From: JABSSA01 sp039960995
GTDB taxonomy: Bacteria > Pseudomonadota > Alphaproteobacteria > Rhodobacterales > Rhodobacteraceae
Reading direction: 5' to 3'
NCBI GenBank assembly: GCA_039960995.1
Contig: JBDVKF010000027.1
Span: 23,520-87,519, forward strand
Length of the DNA stretch: 64,000 nucleotides
In this document: positions 35,126 through 44,823 of the stretch, piece by piece
How positions within the stretch are numbered: the stretch's first letter is position 1
Layout of the letters: each line of letters begins with the position of its first letter
Program-made: the position numbers and the translations under genes
The notes under the pieces: generated by a model
Database searches by the model: none
The model's input: the letters and a program-made list of their open reading frames with translations, nothing else
Told to the model about the DNA's origin: nothing

Positions 35126-35142
35126 GGGCTTTTTTTTAGCCC
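35126..35142 (+). terminator. Weak hairpin after dnaJ
   Basis: GGGCT (35126-35130) and AGCCC (35138-35142) flank a run of seven T. Short stem, and the T-run is in the loop rather than after it, so termination is doubtful. Confidence 0.3.
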
Positions 35143-35183
35143 TTTGTGCCATTATGCATCTGCAATAAATTCAGGTGTGAGAC

Positions 35184-35705
35184 ATGCTGAAAACTGGGGT
35201 CCGTATCAATTTGCGACGGCTCACGCCTCAAGATTTGGATTTGTTTCACGCATATCGTTCGGATGCTCAGGTTGCGCGCTTTCAGGATTGGTCACCAATG
35301 TCGCGCCCCGAGGCTTTGCAGTTTCTGCAGTCGATGGCCAGCGAGCCATTGTTCCAAAAAGGCCATTGGAGCCAGATTGCAATTGCGGATGCAGACGATG
35401 ACAGTCTGCTTGGTGATTTAGGAATCCACATATCCTCCACCGGCACCGAAGCAGAACTGGGCATAACCTTGTCTGGTGCCACACAAGGGCGTGGGTTAGG
35501 CGAAGACGCATGCAGACTGACCTTTGATTTGATCTGGGGCACCACCTTGGCTCAAGTAATCCGCATCTGGACTTTAAAGGCAAACGTTGTTGCACAAGCA
35601 TTATGTTCCCGTCTCCCACTGGAACCCCTTGGGCTTGAGATAACAACTGATGAATGCGGAAATGTCGTGGAAGAATTCGCGTATCGTATTCGACGCCCAG
35701 AATGA
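35184..35705 (+). CDS. GNAT family N-acetyltransferase (RimJ/RimL-like)
   Basis: A 173-residue protein with the GNAT fold: VRINLRRLTPQDLDLFHAY at the start and the acetyl-CoA loop region ATQGRGLGEDACRLTFDLIW. The RimJ-like variant often modifies N-termini of ribosomal proteins or small molecules; the substrate here is unknown. It follows dnaJ by 72 bases and precedes radC by 45; it may be co-transcribed with radC. Confidence 0.82.
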   Translation: MLKTGVRINLRRLTPQDLDLFHAYRSDAQVARFQDWSPMSRPEALQFLQSMASEPLFQKGHWSQIAIADADDDSLLGDLGIHISSTGTEAELGITLSGATQGRGLGEDACRLTFDLIWGTTLAQVIRIWTLKANVVAQALCSRLPLEPLGLEITTDECGNVVEEFAYRIRRPE

Positions 35706-35750
35706 TAGCTGGTTAACCTGACACTAACCACGTGCAATGAGACTGGTGCC

Positions 35751-36512
35751 ATGTCCAGTCCTGATCCTGCCTTTCGCGAATCTATGTTGCCATTTCTGGT
35801 GGACGAAGCTGAACCGGTTGCGTTGCCTTCGGGAAAACGCCCATCTTATATTGCAGATCATCGGAAACGGCTTCGCACGCGCTTTATGGATGGAGGTGCC
35901 AAGGCTTTACCCGATTACGAACTACTGGAACTGGTTCTGTTCCGGGCCATTCCACGCCAAGATGTCAAACCCTTGGCGCACGAGTTGTTGCAAACCTTTG
36001 GAGATTTTAACCGAGTGGTCAGCGCCACACCTGAAAGTCTTCGGCGGTTGAATGGTGTCGGCGACGCCGTGATTTGTGAACTTAAAGTCATTGAAGCAGC
36101 AGCCCAAAGTTTGGTGCGTTCAAAAGTGATGAACAGGCACGCAATTTCCAGTTGGGACGCGCTTCTTGATTATTGTCACACAACGATGGCACATCGGGAA
36201 ACCGAACAATTTCGGGTGCTTTTTCTGGACAGAAAAAACGTGCTGATTGCCGACGAAGAACAAGCAAAAGGAACGATAGATCACGTGCCGGTTTACCCAC
36301 GAGAGGTCGCCAAACGCGCGTTGGAACTGAATGCAAGCGCCTTGATTTTGGTGCACAATCACCCTTCGGGAGATCCCACACCAAGCCAGTCCGACGTGGA
36401 TATGACCGCCCAAATTAATGCTGCCTGCGATGCTCTTGGCCTGAATTTGCACGACCATATTATCGTCGGGAAATCTCGGGAATTAAGTTTTAAATCAGAA
36501 GGTTACCTGTGA
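35751..36512 (+). CDS. radC: RadC-family JAB-domain protein
   Basis: A 253-residue protein. The N-terminal half holds the helix-hairpin-helix-like region (LPDYELLELVLFRAIPRQDVKPLAHELL, LRRLNGVGDAVICELKVI). The C-terminal JAB/MPN domain has the metal site H202, H204 and D215 in VHNHPSGDPTPSQSD. RadC was named for repair but its biochemical role is not settled. It ends 15 bases before the convergent OmpA-fusion gene. Confidence 0.92.
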   Translation: MSSPDPAFRESMLPFLVDEAEPVALPSGKRPSYIADHRKRLRTRFMDGGAKALPDYELLELVLFRAIPRQDVKPLAHELLQTFGDFNRVVSATPESLRRLNGVGDAVICELKVIEAAAQSLVRSKVMNRHAISSWDALLDYCHTTMAHRETEQFRVLFLDRKNVLIADEEQAKGTIDHVPVYPREVAKRALELNASALILVHNHPSGDPTPSQSDVDMTAQINAACDALGLNLHDHIIVGKSRELSFKSEGYL

Positions 36513-36527
36513 TCTCATTAATATGCG

Positions 36528-38090
36528 TCAACGCACCCATACTTCGACGCGCCTGTTGACACGGCGGCCCCACGCACTGTCATCACAAGCCATGGGCAAT
36601 GCTTCCCCAAAGGCATCTGTTGCCATATCAACGCGGTCGAAATTCGCAGTCTCAGCCGCGCTTTCCACAGCCTGCTTCACTGCCGCGGCCCGCCTAAGCG
36701 CAATCGCGCGATTGGGTTCGGCAGGACCGTCCCCATCGCTGAACCCGACAAATGTCATTTCTCGTCCGTCATACGTTCCAGCCTCTAGCGCTTGTGCCAA
36801 TTGCTGCACATTTGATCGTGACTGAGCATCAAGGCGCACGGACCCAGCTTCGAAACGGAACGACAATGTAAGCCGCGCCCGTTCTGTCAACGCGGCAATC
36901 ATGCGTTGCAGTTCGTTTAACGGAATTTCATTTCCAGCCGAGGAAATCGCATTGGCAAGTCGATTACCCTGGTCTTCAATTTCAATTTCTTCCGGTGATT
37001 GATCTACAAAGCCAGCTCGGCGAATCACGATTTGTGCTGATGGACCGCGCGTGAATGCCAAAAATTGTCGGGCCATTTTTGGCAATCGTCGGGCGGGAAG
37101 GTAAAGAAACATCGGCGCTGTCAGCGGATAATCTTCTGTCTTAATTGTACGCCGTGATGCATCCAATGCGAATCCACAGGACCCTTTCAAAGTCAAAACC
37201 TGTGCGTTGCCAATGTCCGAATGGCTGGCAATGCCGATGGCAAAAGGATCCGCCACAACAGCGTCCAGCAGCGATTCGGGCTCATTGTGACGAATTGCAT
37301 CTGGCAAAAGGCGGGCATTTGTTGGCGCTAGTATCTGATCCTCGACTGCCTGCCCCAAGCCTGTCGCATTACTGGGCACATGAACAGCAATTGGTGCGTC
37401 TGGCCCGCCCAATTCTGACCAGCGCGTAAATTGACCAGACATGACATTGGCCAACGTCAGTGAAGAAATATGGCGCAATGGGCCATTTGGCGCAACGATT
37501 GGCACCATCGCATCCAACGCCAACACACGGCTGCGATGTGGGCCTGACAGATCGCCCATCCCCGCCTCTTTTGCGCGTCGAAGTTCCTCGATGCGAATCT
37601 CGCGCAATGCCATAACCACATCCGCCTCATTTGTCAGAAGATCGGCGAATCCTTCTTCCGTTGTATGAACTCGCATTATGAATTTCGCGCGCAACTTACC
37701 ACTGCTCTGCTCGGTCAGTCCAAATGTCGTTACACCACCAGCAGTTTCAGAGGTTTCTACCAGATACCCTTCGCGCTGCGCGAATCCTTTAATCAATGCA
37801 GGAACAAGAACCCGACCCATAGTGGATGAACCACTGAATGTAACTTCAGCTATGAAATCTTGGAGATTCGGGCAGCCTGGTCCTTCACAACGTACACCGG
37901 ACCCATCGACTGTCAGTTCACCATAGATCGTATCCAAGCGATAGAATTCGCCATCAAAACCCAAAAGGGTGCCACTGACTTCCACCGCATCATCTGGCGA
38001 AATCAATGTGACGTCCTGCGCATACGCAACAGGCGTGTGTGAGAAAAAGAAAAGTGCAGTGCAAAGCACCGCACGCCAAACTGTCTGCAT
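36528..38090 (-). CDS. Phosphate-binding-protein-like domain fused to OmpA-like peptidoglycan-binding domain
   Basis: A 520-residue exported protein. Signal peptide (residues 1-25, ending AYAQ), then a PstS-like solute-binding domain (about 88-350) opening with VTFSGSSTMGRVLVPALIKGFAQREGY, the usual SGSST phosphate-loop type start. The C-terminal OmpA domain (about 400-520) has FVGFSDGDGPAEPNRAIALRRAAAVKQ and NRRVEVWVR, which binds peptidoglycan. The combination anchors a ligand-binding domain to the cell wall. It may sense or store an anion rather than feed a transporter, as no pst genes are adjacent. Confidence 0.82.
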   Translation of the reverse strand: MQTVWRAVLCTALFFFSHTPVAYAQDVTLISPDDAVEVSGTLLGFDGEFYRLDTIYGELTVDGSGVRCEGPGCPNLQDFIAEVTFSGSSTMGRVLVPALIKGFAQREGYLVETSETAGGVTTFGLTEQSSGKLRAKFIMRVHTTEEGFADLLTNEADVVMALREIRIEELRRAKEAGMGDLSGPHRSRVLALDAMVPIVAPNGPLRHISSLTLANVMSGQFTRWSELGGPDAPIAVHVPSNATGLGQAVEDQILAPTNARLLPDAIRHNEPESLLDAVVADPFAIGIASHSDIGNAQVLTLKGSCGFALDASRRTIKTEDYPLTAPMFLYLPARRLPKMARQFLAFTRGPSAQIVIRRAGFVDQSPEEIEIEDQGNRLANAISSAGNEIPLNELQRMIAALTERARLTLSFRFEAGSVRLDAQSRSNVQQLAQALEAGTYDGREMTFVGFSDGDGPAEPNRAIALRRAAAVKQAVESAAETANFDRVDMATDAFGEALPMACDDSAWGRRVNRRVEVWVR

Positions 38091-38108
38091 TTGACCCGAA
38101 CGTAGTTG

Positions 38109-39077
38109 CTACTTCGCAGCGACTTTCAGGTCTGAGACAAGATTGTTCAACACCATATAACGGCCTACGGCGTCGCACGGTGGTACTGACAGGGTCAAAT
38201 CCTGTTTGCGAAGGGCTCCGTTCGAGTGCTGAAGTGACTGCGCCGTGATGTTGCGACCGCAATTTTCCAAAGAGACTTTCGCTTCGACTGAGACATCGAT
38301 CAGGCGAACATGTTGAGAAGATCCGAGCGGGTAAGTGTATACCTCAGCAAAAGAACCATCGCCGCCGCCTTTCAAACCCAATCGGTGGACAAATCCTTTT
38401 TCGCCAGCAATCAAACTATTTGGATTTTGTTCAACGCCAGACCGAATAGGATTATCTTCGTCGTATGTCGCGCCTAATTCTCGTGCACGCAGCTCAAGTC
38501 CTTTTTCTCCATGCCATTGCAGAACCATACGATCATACATTTCGATATTTGCGACCTGTGTCGCTGCAATCGCGGCGGCCCCTTGCTGAAAGGTCACGAT
38601 AAAAATAGCGTCGCTTGCTAAGGCTGGAATAGAAAGATTGGCGTGTCCGTTATCATCCGTTGCTGCTGTGAACATCATACCTTGATGATGAACATTGAAT
38701 CGCGCATTCGGAAGACAAGGGGCATCGACTGTCAACGACACGAATGCAGCCGGTTGCGTTTGCGCAGATCCATTGACCAAACATGATGCTCCGGTTTTGC
38801 CAATGTTCGCAACAGCAGGTAATTCAGGGTCAGGTTTGTTGCCGATCAACGTCTTGACTGACGACAGCATCGCTGAAGTCAATTCTATTGGGTCTGCACT
38901 AAAGGTGTACGATTCGCGCACTGGAATGATTTCACCTTCACGACTCAATTGTGGCGTGGGCTCTTCCTTCGCTCTGTATCGTTTTTTGGCGGTGTCAGTG
39001 CTTTGCATGACAAAGCCGATTCCCATCGCTAGCGCGATTGTTGCCAAGGCTGTAGACGCCTCTTTACTCACCAACAT
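38109..39077 (-). CDS. Exported or membrane-anchored protein of unknown function
   Basis: A 322-residue protein with one N-terminal hydrophobic segment (ASTALATIALAMGIGFVMQS) followed by a basic stretch, suggesting a signal anchor. The start at 39077 was chosen over an ATG seven codons upstream because AGGGATGGG precedes it. Four cysteines in the mature part and mostly beta-like sequence. I do not recognise a domain; similar genes beside secA in this family are sometimes labelled translocase without support. It lies 18 bases upstream of the OmpA-fusion gene in the same direction, so they are probably one operon. Confidence 0.72.
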   Translation of the reverse strand: MLVSKEASTALATIALAMGIGFVMQSTDTAKKRYRAKEEPTPQLSREGEIIPVRESYTFSADPIELTSAMLSSVKTLIGNKPDPELPAVANIGKTGASCLVNGSAQTQPAAFVSLTVDAPCLPNARFNVHHQGMMFTAATDDNGHANLSIPALASDAIFIVTFQQGAAAIAATQVANIEMYDRMVLQWHGEKGLELRARELGATYDEDNPIRSGVEQNPNSLIAGEKGFVHRLGLKGGGDGSFAEVYTYPLGSSQHVRLIDVSVEAKVSLENCGRNITAQSLQHSNGALRKQDLTLSVPPCDAVGRYMVLNNLVSDLKVAAK

Positions 39078-39120
39078 AACCCATCCCTGCGCAAACATGA
39101 CTAACGATTGTCTGTCAGCT

Positions 39121-39147
39121 AAAGCGGGCCGAGTTATGACCCGCTTT
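39121..39147 (-). terminator. Terminator-like hairpin after secA
   Basis: AAAGCGGG (39121-39128) and CCCGCTTT (39140-39147) form an 8-bp stem 36 bases past the secA stop. The T tract is short in both directions. Confidence 0.55.
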
Positions 39148-39182
39148 GGGACTCATTGAGGCACAAAAGTGACCTGATGCTT

Positions 39183-41894
39183 TTACGCAAGCCGTCCATG
39201 GCAATGTTTGAACTTTTTGCCAGAACCACATGGACAAGGGTCGTTTCGCCCAGGATCACCCCATATTGACGGGTCATTTTCGTCAAAACCAGATGCTTTC
39301 GCTTCTGCAGTTGGTTCGGGCAATGCATCTGGTGCTTCTGCTTCCACTGCGGCTCCGGACATGGCAGCTTGCTGACGGCTCATTTCGTCCATCATTTGTT
39401 GCTGCTCGCCTTCCGTCATCGGACGAATCCGAGACAGTTTTTGCGCCACGTCAGAGCGCAAACTGTCCAACATACCTTCGAATAACTGGAACGATTCGTT
39501 CTTGTATTCGTTCAACGGATCCCGTTGCGCATATCCACGAAAGCCAACCACGGACCTCAGATGTTCAAGCGTCAAAAGATGCTCGCGCCATTTGGTATCG
39601 ATTGTATTGAGCAGGATTTGCTTTTCGATGTTCCGCATGTTTTCCGGACCGAAGGCTTCTGCCTTTTCCGACATCACTTTTTCAATCTCTTCGGCAAGTC
39701 GATCACGAAGAACTTCGTCATCTACGCCTTCTTCTTCGCCCCATGCGATGATCGGAAGGTCAAGATTGAACTGTTCAATCACTGCTGCATACAGACCCTG
39801 CATATCCCATTGGTCAGCATAAGCGCCTTCAGGCATATATTGATCGATAAGATCGTCAATGACCTGATCACGCATATCCGCGGTAATCTCAGCGACTTCT
39901 TCAGCCTCCATGATCTCTCGGCGTTGGCCAAAGATCACTTTGCGCTGATCGTTCATAACGTCATCAAACTTCAACAACTGCTTACGAATATCAAAGTTGC
40001 GTCCTTCGACTTTCGCTTGGGCGCGTTCCAGCGACTTGTTCACCCAAGGGTGCACGATTGCTTCGCCTTCTTTTAAACCCAACGTCTTGAGGACGCGGTC
40101 CAAACGCTCGGATCCAAAGATTCGCATAAGATCATCTTCGAGCGACAAATAGAATGACGTGCGACCGGGATCACCCTGACGTCCTGAACGGCCGCGCAAC
40201 TGATTATCAATGCGACGGCTTTCGTGACGTTCGCTGGCCAAAACAAACAAACCGCCTGCGGCCAAAACCTTGTCATGCTCGTCTGTGTGTTCTGCCTCGA
40301 TACGGCTTCGCACCGCTTCGGGATCCGCTTCGGGATCGGCTGTAATAGCCTCAAGCACTTTCAATTCGACATTACCGCCCAACTGAATGTCGGTTCCACG
40401 TCCGGCCATATTGGTCGCAATCGTCACAGCGCCAAACTTTCCAGCCTCTGAAATAATCTGCGCTTCTTGTTCGTGGTGGCGCGCATTCAGAACGTTATGT
40501 TTGATCGATGCTTCGGTCAGTAGCTTGCTGAACATCTCGGATTTTTCAATGGACGTTGTGCCCACCAGAACAGGTTGACTCTTTTCGTGGGCTTTGCTGA
40601 TTTCCTTGATCATCGCCGCGTATTTTTCTTGCGCGGTCCTGAACACTTGATCGTCTTCATCAACCCGAGAAATTTCGCGATTCGTCGGGATTTCGACAAC
40701 GCCTAGGCCATAAATCTGGCCGAATTCTTCGGCTTCTGTCGCCGCAGTACCGGTCATACCCGCCAATTTGTCGTACAGGCGGAAATAGTTTTGGAATGTA
40801 ACAGACGCCAAAGTTTGGTTTTCTGGCTGAATCTGGACGTTTTCTTTCGCCTCCAACGCCTGATGCAATCCTTCGGACATCCGACGGCCTGTCATCATGC
40901 GTCCGGTGAATTCATCGATCAGGATAACTTCGCCGTCGCGCACGATGTAATCTTTGTCCCGGTGGAACAGTTTGTGTGCGCGCAAACCCTGATTAATGTG
41001 GTGAACGATTGTCGTGCTTTCAGGGTCATACAAATTAGACTCTGCGCCGATCAATTCACGTGCACGCAATTGCTCTTCTAAGAATTCATTCCCTTCGTCC
41101 GTGAACGTCACATTGCGCTGTTTTTCATTCAGCTCGAAATGGTCGTCTTGGATAAGTGGAATGATCGCATCGATTGTTTGATACATCTCTGATCTGTCCT
41201 GAAGCGGTCCAGAAATCACCAAAGGTGTTCGCGCTTCGTCGACGAGGATCGAATCGACTTCGTCCACAATCGCAAAAAAGTGACCACGTTGAAACATCTC
41301 TTCCAGAGAGGCGCGCATGTTGTCACGCAGGTAATCAAACCCAAATTCGTTGTTCGTTCCGAACGTAATGTCACACGCATACGCAATGCGTTTGTTGTCT
41401 TCGCCCATGCCTGCCCAAGCAACGCCGGTCGTCAGACCCAAAGCAGAATAGACTTTACCCATCCATTCAGCATCACGTTTGGCGAGGTATTCGTTGACGG
41501 TCACAATGTGAACGCCCTTACGGGTCAGGCCGTTCAAGTAAGCCGCGAACGTCGCGGTTAGCGTTTTACCTTCACCTGTCTTTTGCTCAGCGATATTGCC
41601 TTTGTGCAGGAAATAAGCCGCCATTAACTGCGTATCAAAAGCTCTAAGGCCCAATGCGCGTTTTGCAGCTTCGCGGCAATTGGCAAAGGCTTCAGGCAGC
41701 AAATCGTCCAACGACTCTCCGGCCTCGGCGCGCTCAGCAAGAGCGTTCGTCTTTTCAATCAAGCCTTCGTCGCTCAATGCTTCAAATTCGGCCTCGAGCC
41801 CATTGATCTTTTCGATCACGGGACGCGCCGTCTTTAGAATTTTATCATTCGGCGACCCGAAGACTTTTCGAGTCAAGGTTTTTAGACCAAGCAT
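39183..41894 (-). CDS. secA: Preprotein translocase ATPase SecA
   Basis: A 903-residue motor that pushes unfolded proteins through SecYEG. Walker A GEGKT in AEQKTGEGKTLTATFAAYL near residue 105, DEVDSILVDEARTPL (DEAD-type motif), GRGTDIQLGG and the two-helix finger region follow. The C-terminal zinc motif CPCGSGKKFKHCHG, which binds SecB, is intact. Full length for the alphaproteobacterial type. Divergent from the parvulin gene at 42070. Confidence 0.98.
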   Translation of the reverse strand: MLGLKTLTRKVFGSPNDKILKTARPVIEKINGLEAEFEALSDEGLIEKTNALAERAEAGESLDDLLPEAFANCREAAKRALGLRAFDTQLMAAYFLHKGNIAEQKTGEGKTLTATFAAYLNGLTRKGVHIVTVNEYLAKRDAEWMGKVYSALGLTTGVAWAGMGEDNKRIAYACDITFGTNNEFGFDYLRDNMRASLEEMFQRGHFFAIVDEVDSILVDEARTPLVISGPLQDRSEMYQTIDAIIPLIQDDHFELNEKQRNVTFTDEGNEFLEEQLRARELIGAESNLYDPESTTIVHHINQGLRAHKLFHRDKDYIVRDGEVILIDEFTGRMMTGRRMSEGLHQALEAKENVQIQPENQTLASVTFQNYFRLYDKLAGMTGTAATEAEEFGQIYGLGVVEIPTNREISRVDEDDQVFRTAQEKYAAMIKEISKAHEKSQPVLVGTTSIEKSEMFSKLLTEASIKHNVLNARHHEQEAQIISEAGKFGAVTIATNMAGRGTDIQLGGNVELKVLEAITADPEADPEAVRSRIEAEHTDEHDKVLAAGGLFVLASERHESRRIDNQLRGRSGRQGDPGRTSFYLSLEDDLMRIFGSERLDRVLKTLGLKEGEAIVHPWVNKSLERAQAKVEGRNFDIRKQLLKFDDVMNDQRKVIFGQRREIMEAEEVAEITADMRDQVIDDLIDQYMPEGAYADQWDMQGLYAAVIEQFNLDLPIIAWGEEEGVDDEVLRDRLAEEIEKVMSEKAEAFGPENMRNIEKQILLNTIDTKWREHLLTLEHLRSVVGFRGYAQRDPLNEYKNESFQLFEGMLDSLRSDVAQKLSRIRPMTEGEQQQMMDEMSRQQAAMSGAAVEAEAPDALPEPTAEAKASGFDENDPSIWGDPGRNDPCPCGSGKKFKHCHGRLA

Positions 41895-42069
41895 GCGCTC
41901 TCCCGCACATCAAATTTCATTGCGCAGCATCTGCTTGCCGGGCGCGCGCACAGCCCATAGATATGAGCGCGAGAACCGGCCCCAGCAAAGCCCACCTGCG
42001 CGATGTAAGGGTCGCAGTATACACTGTCAATGTCGCGCCCACCGGGTGTCGATCAAGGAAGGAAAACAA

Positions 42070-42909
42070 ATGCTCAAACGCTTCATCGCCTTGCCCGCCT
42101 TTGCATTGGCCAGCGCGTTGTCCTTTTCGGCACAAGCACAGGATGCTTCTACCGTTGTGGCCACGGTAAATGGGACCGAAATTACATTGGGTCACATGAT
42201 TATTGCGCGTGCGACTTTGCCGGAACAATACCAACAACTGCCAGACAACGTCCTGTTTAACGGGATTCTCGATCAATTGATCCAGCAAACTGCACTGGCT
42301 GATTCATTTACTGGCGAACTTCCTCCACGTGTTCCTTTGGCGATTGAAAATGAATCACGGTCCCTGAGGGCCGGCGAAGCCGTTGAATTGATTTTGGCCG
42401 AAGCTTTGTCAGAAGAAGCCATCAACGCCGCGTACAAAGCCCAATACGTGGATCAAGATCCGGGCAAAGAATTTAACGCATCGCATATTCTGGTCGAAAC
42501 CGAAGAAGACGCTGCAGCAATCGTCGAATCATTGGCAACGGGCGCAGATTTTGCGGAAACGGCCAAGGAAAAGTCGACAGGCCCATCTGGTCCAAACGGT
42601 GGATCCTTGGGTTGGTTTGGTACGGGCGCGATGGTTCCAGAATTTGAACAAGCGGTTGTGGGTTTGGAAGTTGGGCAGGTTTCTGTTCCTGTTCAAACTC
42701 AGTTCGGCTGGCATGTCATTCGACTGAACGAAACGCGCGTTCAGGATGTCCCCACACTTGACGAAGTCCGCCAGGAAATCGAAGGACAAGTGCGCGAACA
42801 GGCGATGTTAAGCGCCGTCGAAGAACTTGTAAGCAAGGCGGACGTTGATCGTTCAGGCAGCGAAGAGCTTGACCCAGCGATCCTGCAGCAATTGGGTTTG
42901 ATTGAATAA
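42070..42909 (+). CDS. Parvulin-type peptidyl-prolyl cis-trans isomerase, exported
   Basis: A 279-residue protein with signal peptide (MLKRFIALPAFALASALSFSAQAQ). Chaperone-like N-terminal helices contain VNGTEITLGHMI and LIQQTALA as in SurA/PrsA-type proteins. The parvulin domain (about 130-225) shows ASHILVETEEDAAAIV, GGSLGWFGTGAMVPEFEQAV and TQFGWHVIRL. It assists folding of exported proteins in the periplasm. ATG chosen after GGAAGGAAAA; the frame upstream is antisense to secA. Five bases separate it from argJ. Confidence 0.92.
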   Translation: MLKRFIALPAFALASALSFSAQAQDASTVVATVNGTEITLGHMIIARATLPEQYQQLPDNVLFNGILDQLIQQTALADSFTGELPPRVPLAIENESRSLRAGEAVELILAEALSEEAINAAYKAQYVDQDPGKEFNASHILVETEEDAAAIVESLATGADFAETAKEKSTGPSGPNGGSLGWFGTGAMVPEFEQAVVGLEVGQVSVPVQTQFGWHVIRLNETRVQDVPTLDEVRQEIEGQVREQAMLSAVEELVSKADVDRSGSEELDPAILQQLGLIE

Positions 42910-42913
42910 CGCA

Positions 42914-44140
42914 ATGGCTCAAGAACCACCTGTGTCACCGTTGGCGCCCGCCAGCTTTCCAGAACTGCCGACAATAGACGGTGTCACATTCTCCACCTGC
43001 GCCGCAGGTGTACGTTACCAAGGCCGCCCAGACGTAATGCTAGCTGAATTGCGTCCGGGCACCGCGATTGCAGGTGTTTTCACGCGGTCTTCAACACGCG
43101 CTGCGCCGGTATTGGACTGTCAGGCTAAATTGGGCGGCGTCAACGACCATGGCGCCGCTATTTTGGTGAACTCAGGTAACGCAAATGCGTTCACTGGGCG
43201 CGCCGGGCTCGAGGCAGTCAACGCCATTACTCAATCAGTGGCGGATCAGTTAAATTTACTCCAACACCGCGTGTTTACTGCGTCCACTGGGGTGATCGGC
43301 GAACCGTTACCCCATGATCGCGTGACGCAAAGCATCGGGCAATTGGCCGATTCCCTGCACCCTGACGGGATCGCAGACGCCGCACGCGCTATCATGACCA
43401 CAGATACCTTTGCCAAGGGCGCACATCAGCAGGTTCAGATCAACGGTCAAACCGTTCGCATCGCGGGGATTGCTAAGGGATCAGGTATGATTGCGCCAGA
43501 TATGGCGACGATGCTGGTCTATGTCTTTACCGACGCCGCAATCGATCAAGAACATCTTCAAGCGATCACATCAGAATGCGCGGAACAGACGTTTAATCGC
43601 ATCACTGTGGACAGCGATACCTCGACGTCCGACACAGTTATGGTTGCAGCGACTGGCGCATCCGACGTCGATGTCACGCAAGACCCTTCGTTTAAAACCG
43701 GGCTCTACGATGTGATGCTTGATCTTGCGCATCAAGTGGTGCGAGACGGAGAAGGCGCGACCAAATTTATCGAAATATCTGTGAACGGTGCCCAATCAGA
43801 GGTTGATGCCAAAACACACGCTCTTTCAATTGCGAATTCACCATTGGTGAAAACAGCCGTTGCCGGTGAAGATCCGAATTGGGGTCGCGTTGTTATGGCA
43901 ATTGGAAAATCAGGTGCACACGCTGACCGCGATTTAATTTCAATTAAATTCGGTGAGGAATTGGTTGCCAAAAATGGATGGGTTCATTCCAATTACGATG
44001 AATCCAAAGCAGCCGCCCATATGAAAGGCTCACATATTCGAATTCAGGTCGATTTAGGTTTGGGAACGTCAGGTGTAACTGTTTGGACATGTGATCTGAC
44101 CCATGGATATATTTCCATAAATGCAGATTACCGATCATGA
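42914..44140 (+). CDS. argJ: Bifunctional glutamate N-acetyltransferase / amino-acid acetyltransferase ArgJ
   Basis: A 408-residue enzyme of arginine biosynthesis that moves the acetyl group from N-acetylornithine to glutamate and may also use acetyl-CoA. The self-cleavage site is intact: AKGSGMIAPDMATM with the nucleophilic T199. GVIGEPLP and GEDPNWGRV are other family motifs. The frame is open a few codons upstream (TTG at 42902) but ATG 42914 is preferred. Overlaps mutT by ATGA. Confidence 0.96.
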   Translation: MAQEPPVSPLAPASFPELPTIDGVTFSTCAAGVRYQGRPDVMLAELRPGTAIAGVFTRSSTRAAPVLDCQAKLGGVNDHGAAILVNSGNANAFTGRAGLEAVNAITQSVADQLNLLQHRVFTASTGVIGEPLPHDRVTQSIGQLADSLHPDGIADAARAIMTTDTFAKGAHQQVQINGQTVRIAGIAKGSGMIAPDMATMLVYVFTDAAIDQEHLQAITSECAEQTFNRITVDSDTSTSDTVMVAATGASDVDVTQDPSFKTGLYDVMLDLAHQVVRDGEGATKFIEISVNGAQSEVDAKTHALSIANSPLVKTAVAGEDPNWGRVVMAIGKSGAHADRDLISIKFGEELVAKNGWVHSNYDESKAAAHMKGSHIRIQVDLGLGTSGVTVWTCDLTHGYISINADYRS

Positions 44141-44538
44141 AAAAAGTTGTTTTGGTATCTGCCGTTGCGCTGATTGATGTCGACGGACGTGTATTGCTGG
44201 CGCAGCGCCCTGCTGGAAAGTCGATGGCTGGGTTGTGGGAATTTCCCGGCGGCAAGGTGGAACAGGGAGAAACACCAGAGGAAGCTTTAATTCGTGAATT
44301 GAACGAAGAGTTAGGAATCGACACTTGGGAAAGCTGTTTAGCGCCATTAACTTTCGCAAGTCATTCCTATGATAACTTCCATTTGCTGATGCCTTTGTTT
44401 GCCTGCCGGAAGTGGCAAGGCACACCTGTAGCGTGTGAACAACAAACGTTAAAATGGGTCTTTCCGCGCGATTTTCACCAATACCCTATGCCCCCCGCAG
44501 ACGTGCCATTAATCTCGATATTGCGCGACTGGCTGTGA
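44137..44538 (+). CDS. mutT: 8-oxo-dGTP diphosphatase MutT (Nudix)
   Basis: A 133-residue Nudix hydrolase. The Nudix box spans residues 38-61 with all key residues (G38, E42, G44, R53-E54, E57-E58, G60). Family role: hydrolyse oxidised dGTP before it enters DNA. Start overlaps the argJ stop (ATGA). The argJ-mutT pair is common in alphaproteobacteria. Confidence 0.94.
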   Translation: MKKVVLVSAVALIDVDGRVLLAQRPAGKSMAGLWEFPGGKVEQGETPEEALIRELNEELGIDTWESCLAPLTFASHSYDNFHLLMPLFACRKWQGTPVACEQQTLKWVFPRDFHQYPMPPADVPLISILRDWL

Positions 44539-44660
44539 CAATTACCACATTTCGTGTCACCAATGACTAAAAAAGTTACTTAATCGTTAATTTTTCGATG
44601 ACAATCGTAGCAATCTATGGCTGTATTGGGGTGCATGTTTCTCGCGGGGAGGAAAAAAAC

Positions 44661-44795
44661 GTGTTTCGAACAATCGCTTTGGGCACATCTGTCCTTATTC
44701 AGGGCATATATGTCAAAACTTTACCAGACGGTCGTATGACCGTGAAGGTAGGTGATATGCAGTACTCAGGTGCTCCGGTATCAAGAGCTGCTTAG
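44661..44795 (+). CDS. Small conserved protein of unknown function, 44 residues
   Basis: GTG start nine bases after GGGGAGG gives a 44-residue protein (FRTIALGTSVLIQGIYVKTL, then DGRMTVKVGDMQYSGAPVS). It ends with two alanines and has no cysteine. I recall similar tiny ORFs near infB in Rhodobacteraceae, but no function. A longer frame from 44598 lacks a ribosome site and was not used. A bidirectional terminator lies 29 bases after the stop. Confidence 0.6.
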   Translation: MFRTIALGTSVLIQGIYVKTLPDGRMTVKVGDMQYSGAPVSRAA

Positions 44796-44823
44796 TCAAC
44801 ATCACTCACACTTAGAAATAAAT

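Noticed and set aside
41680..42069. Upstream extension of the parvulin gene frame
   Set aside because: This part overlaps secA on the other strand; a signal peptide with ribosome site begins at 42070.
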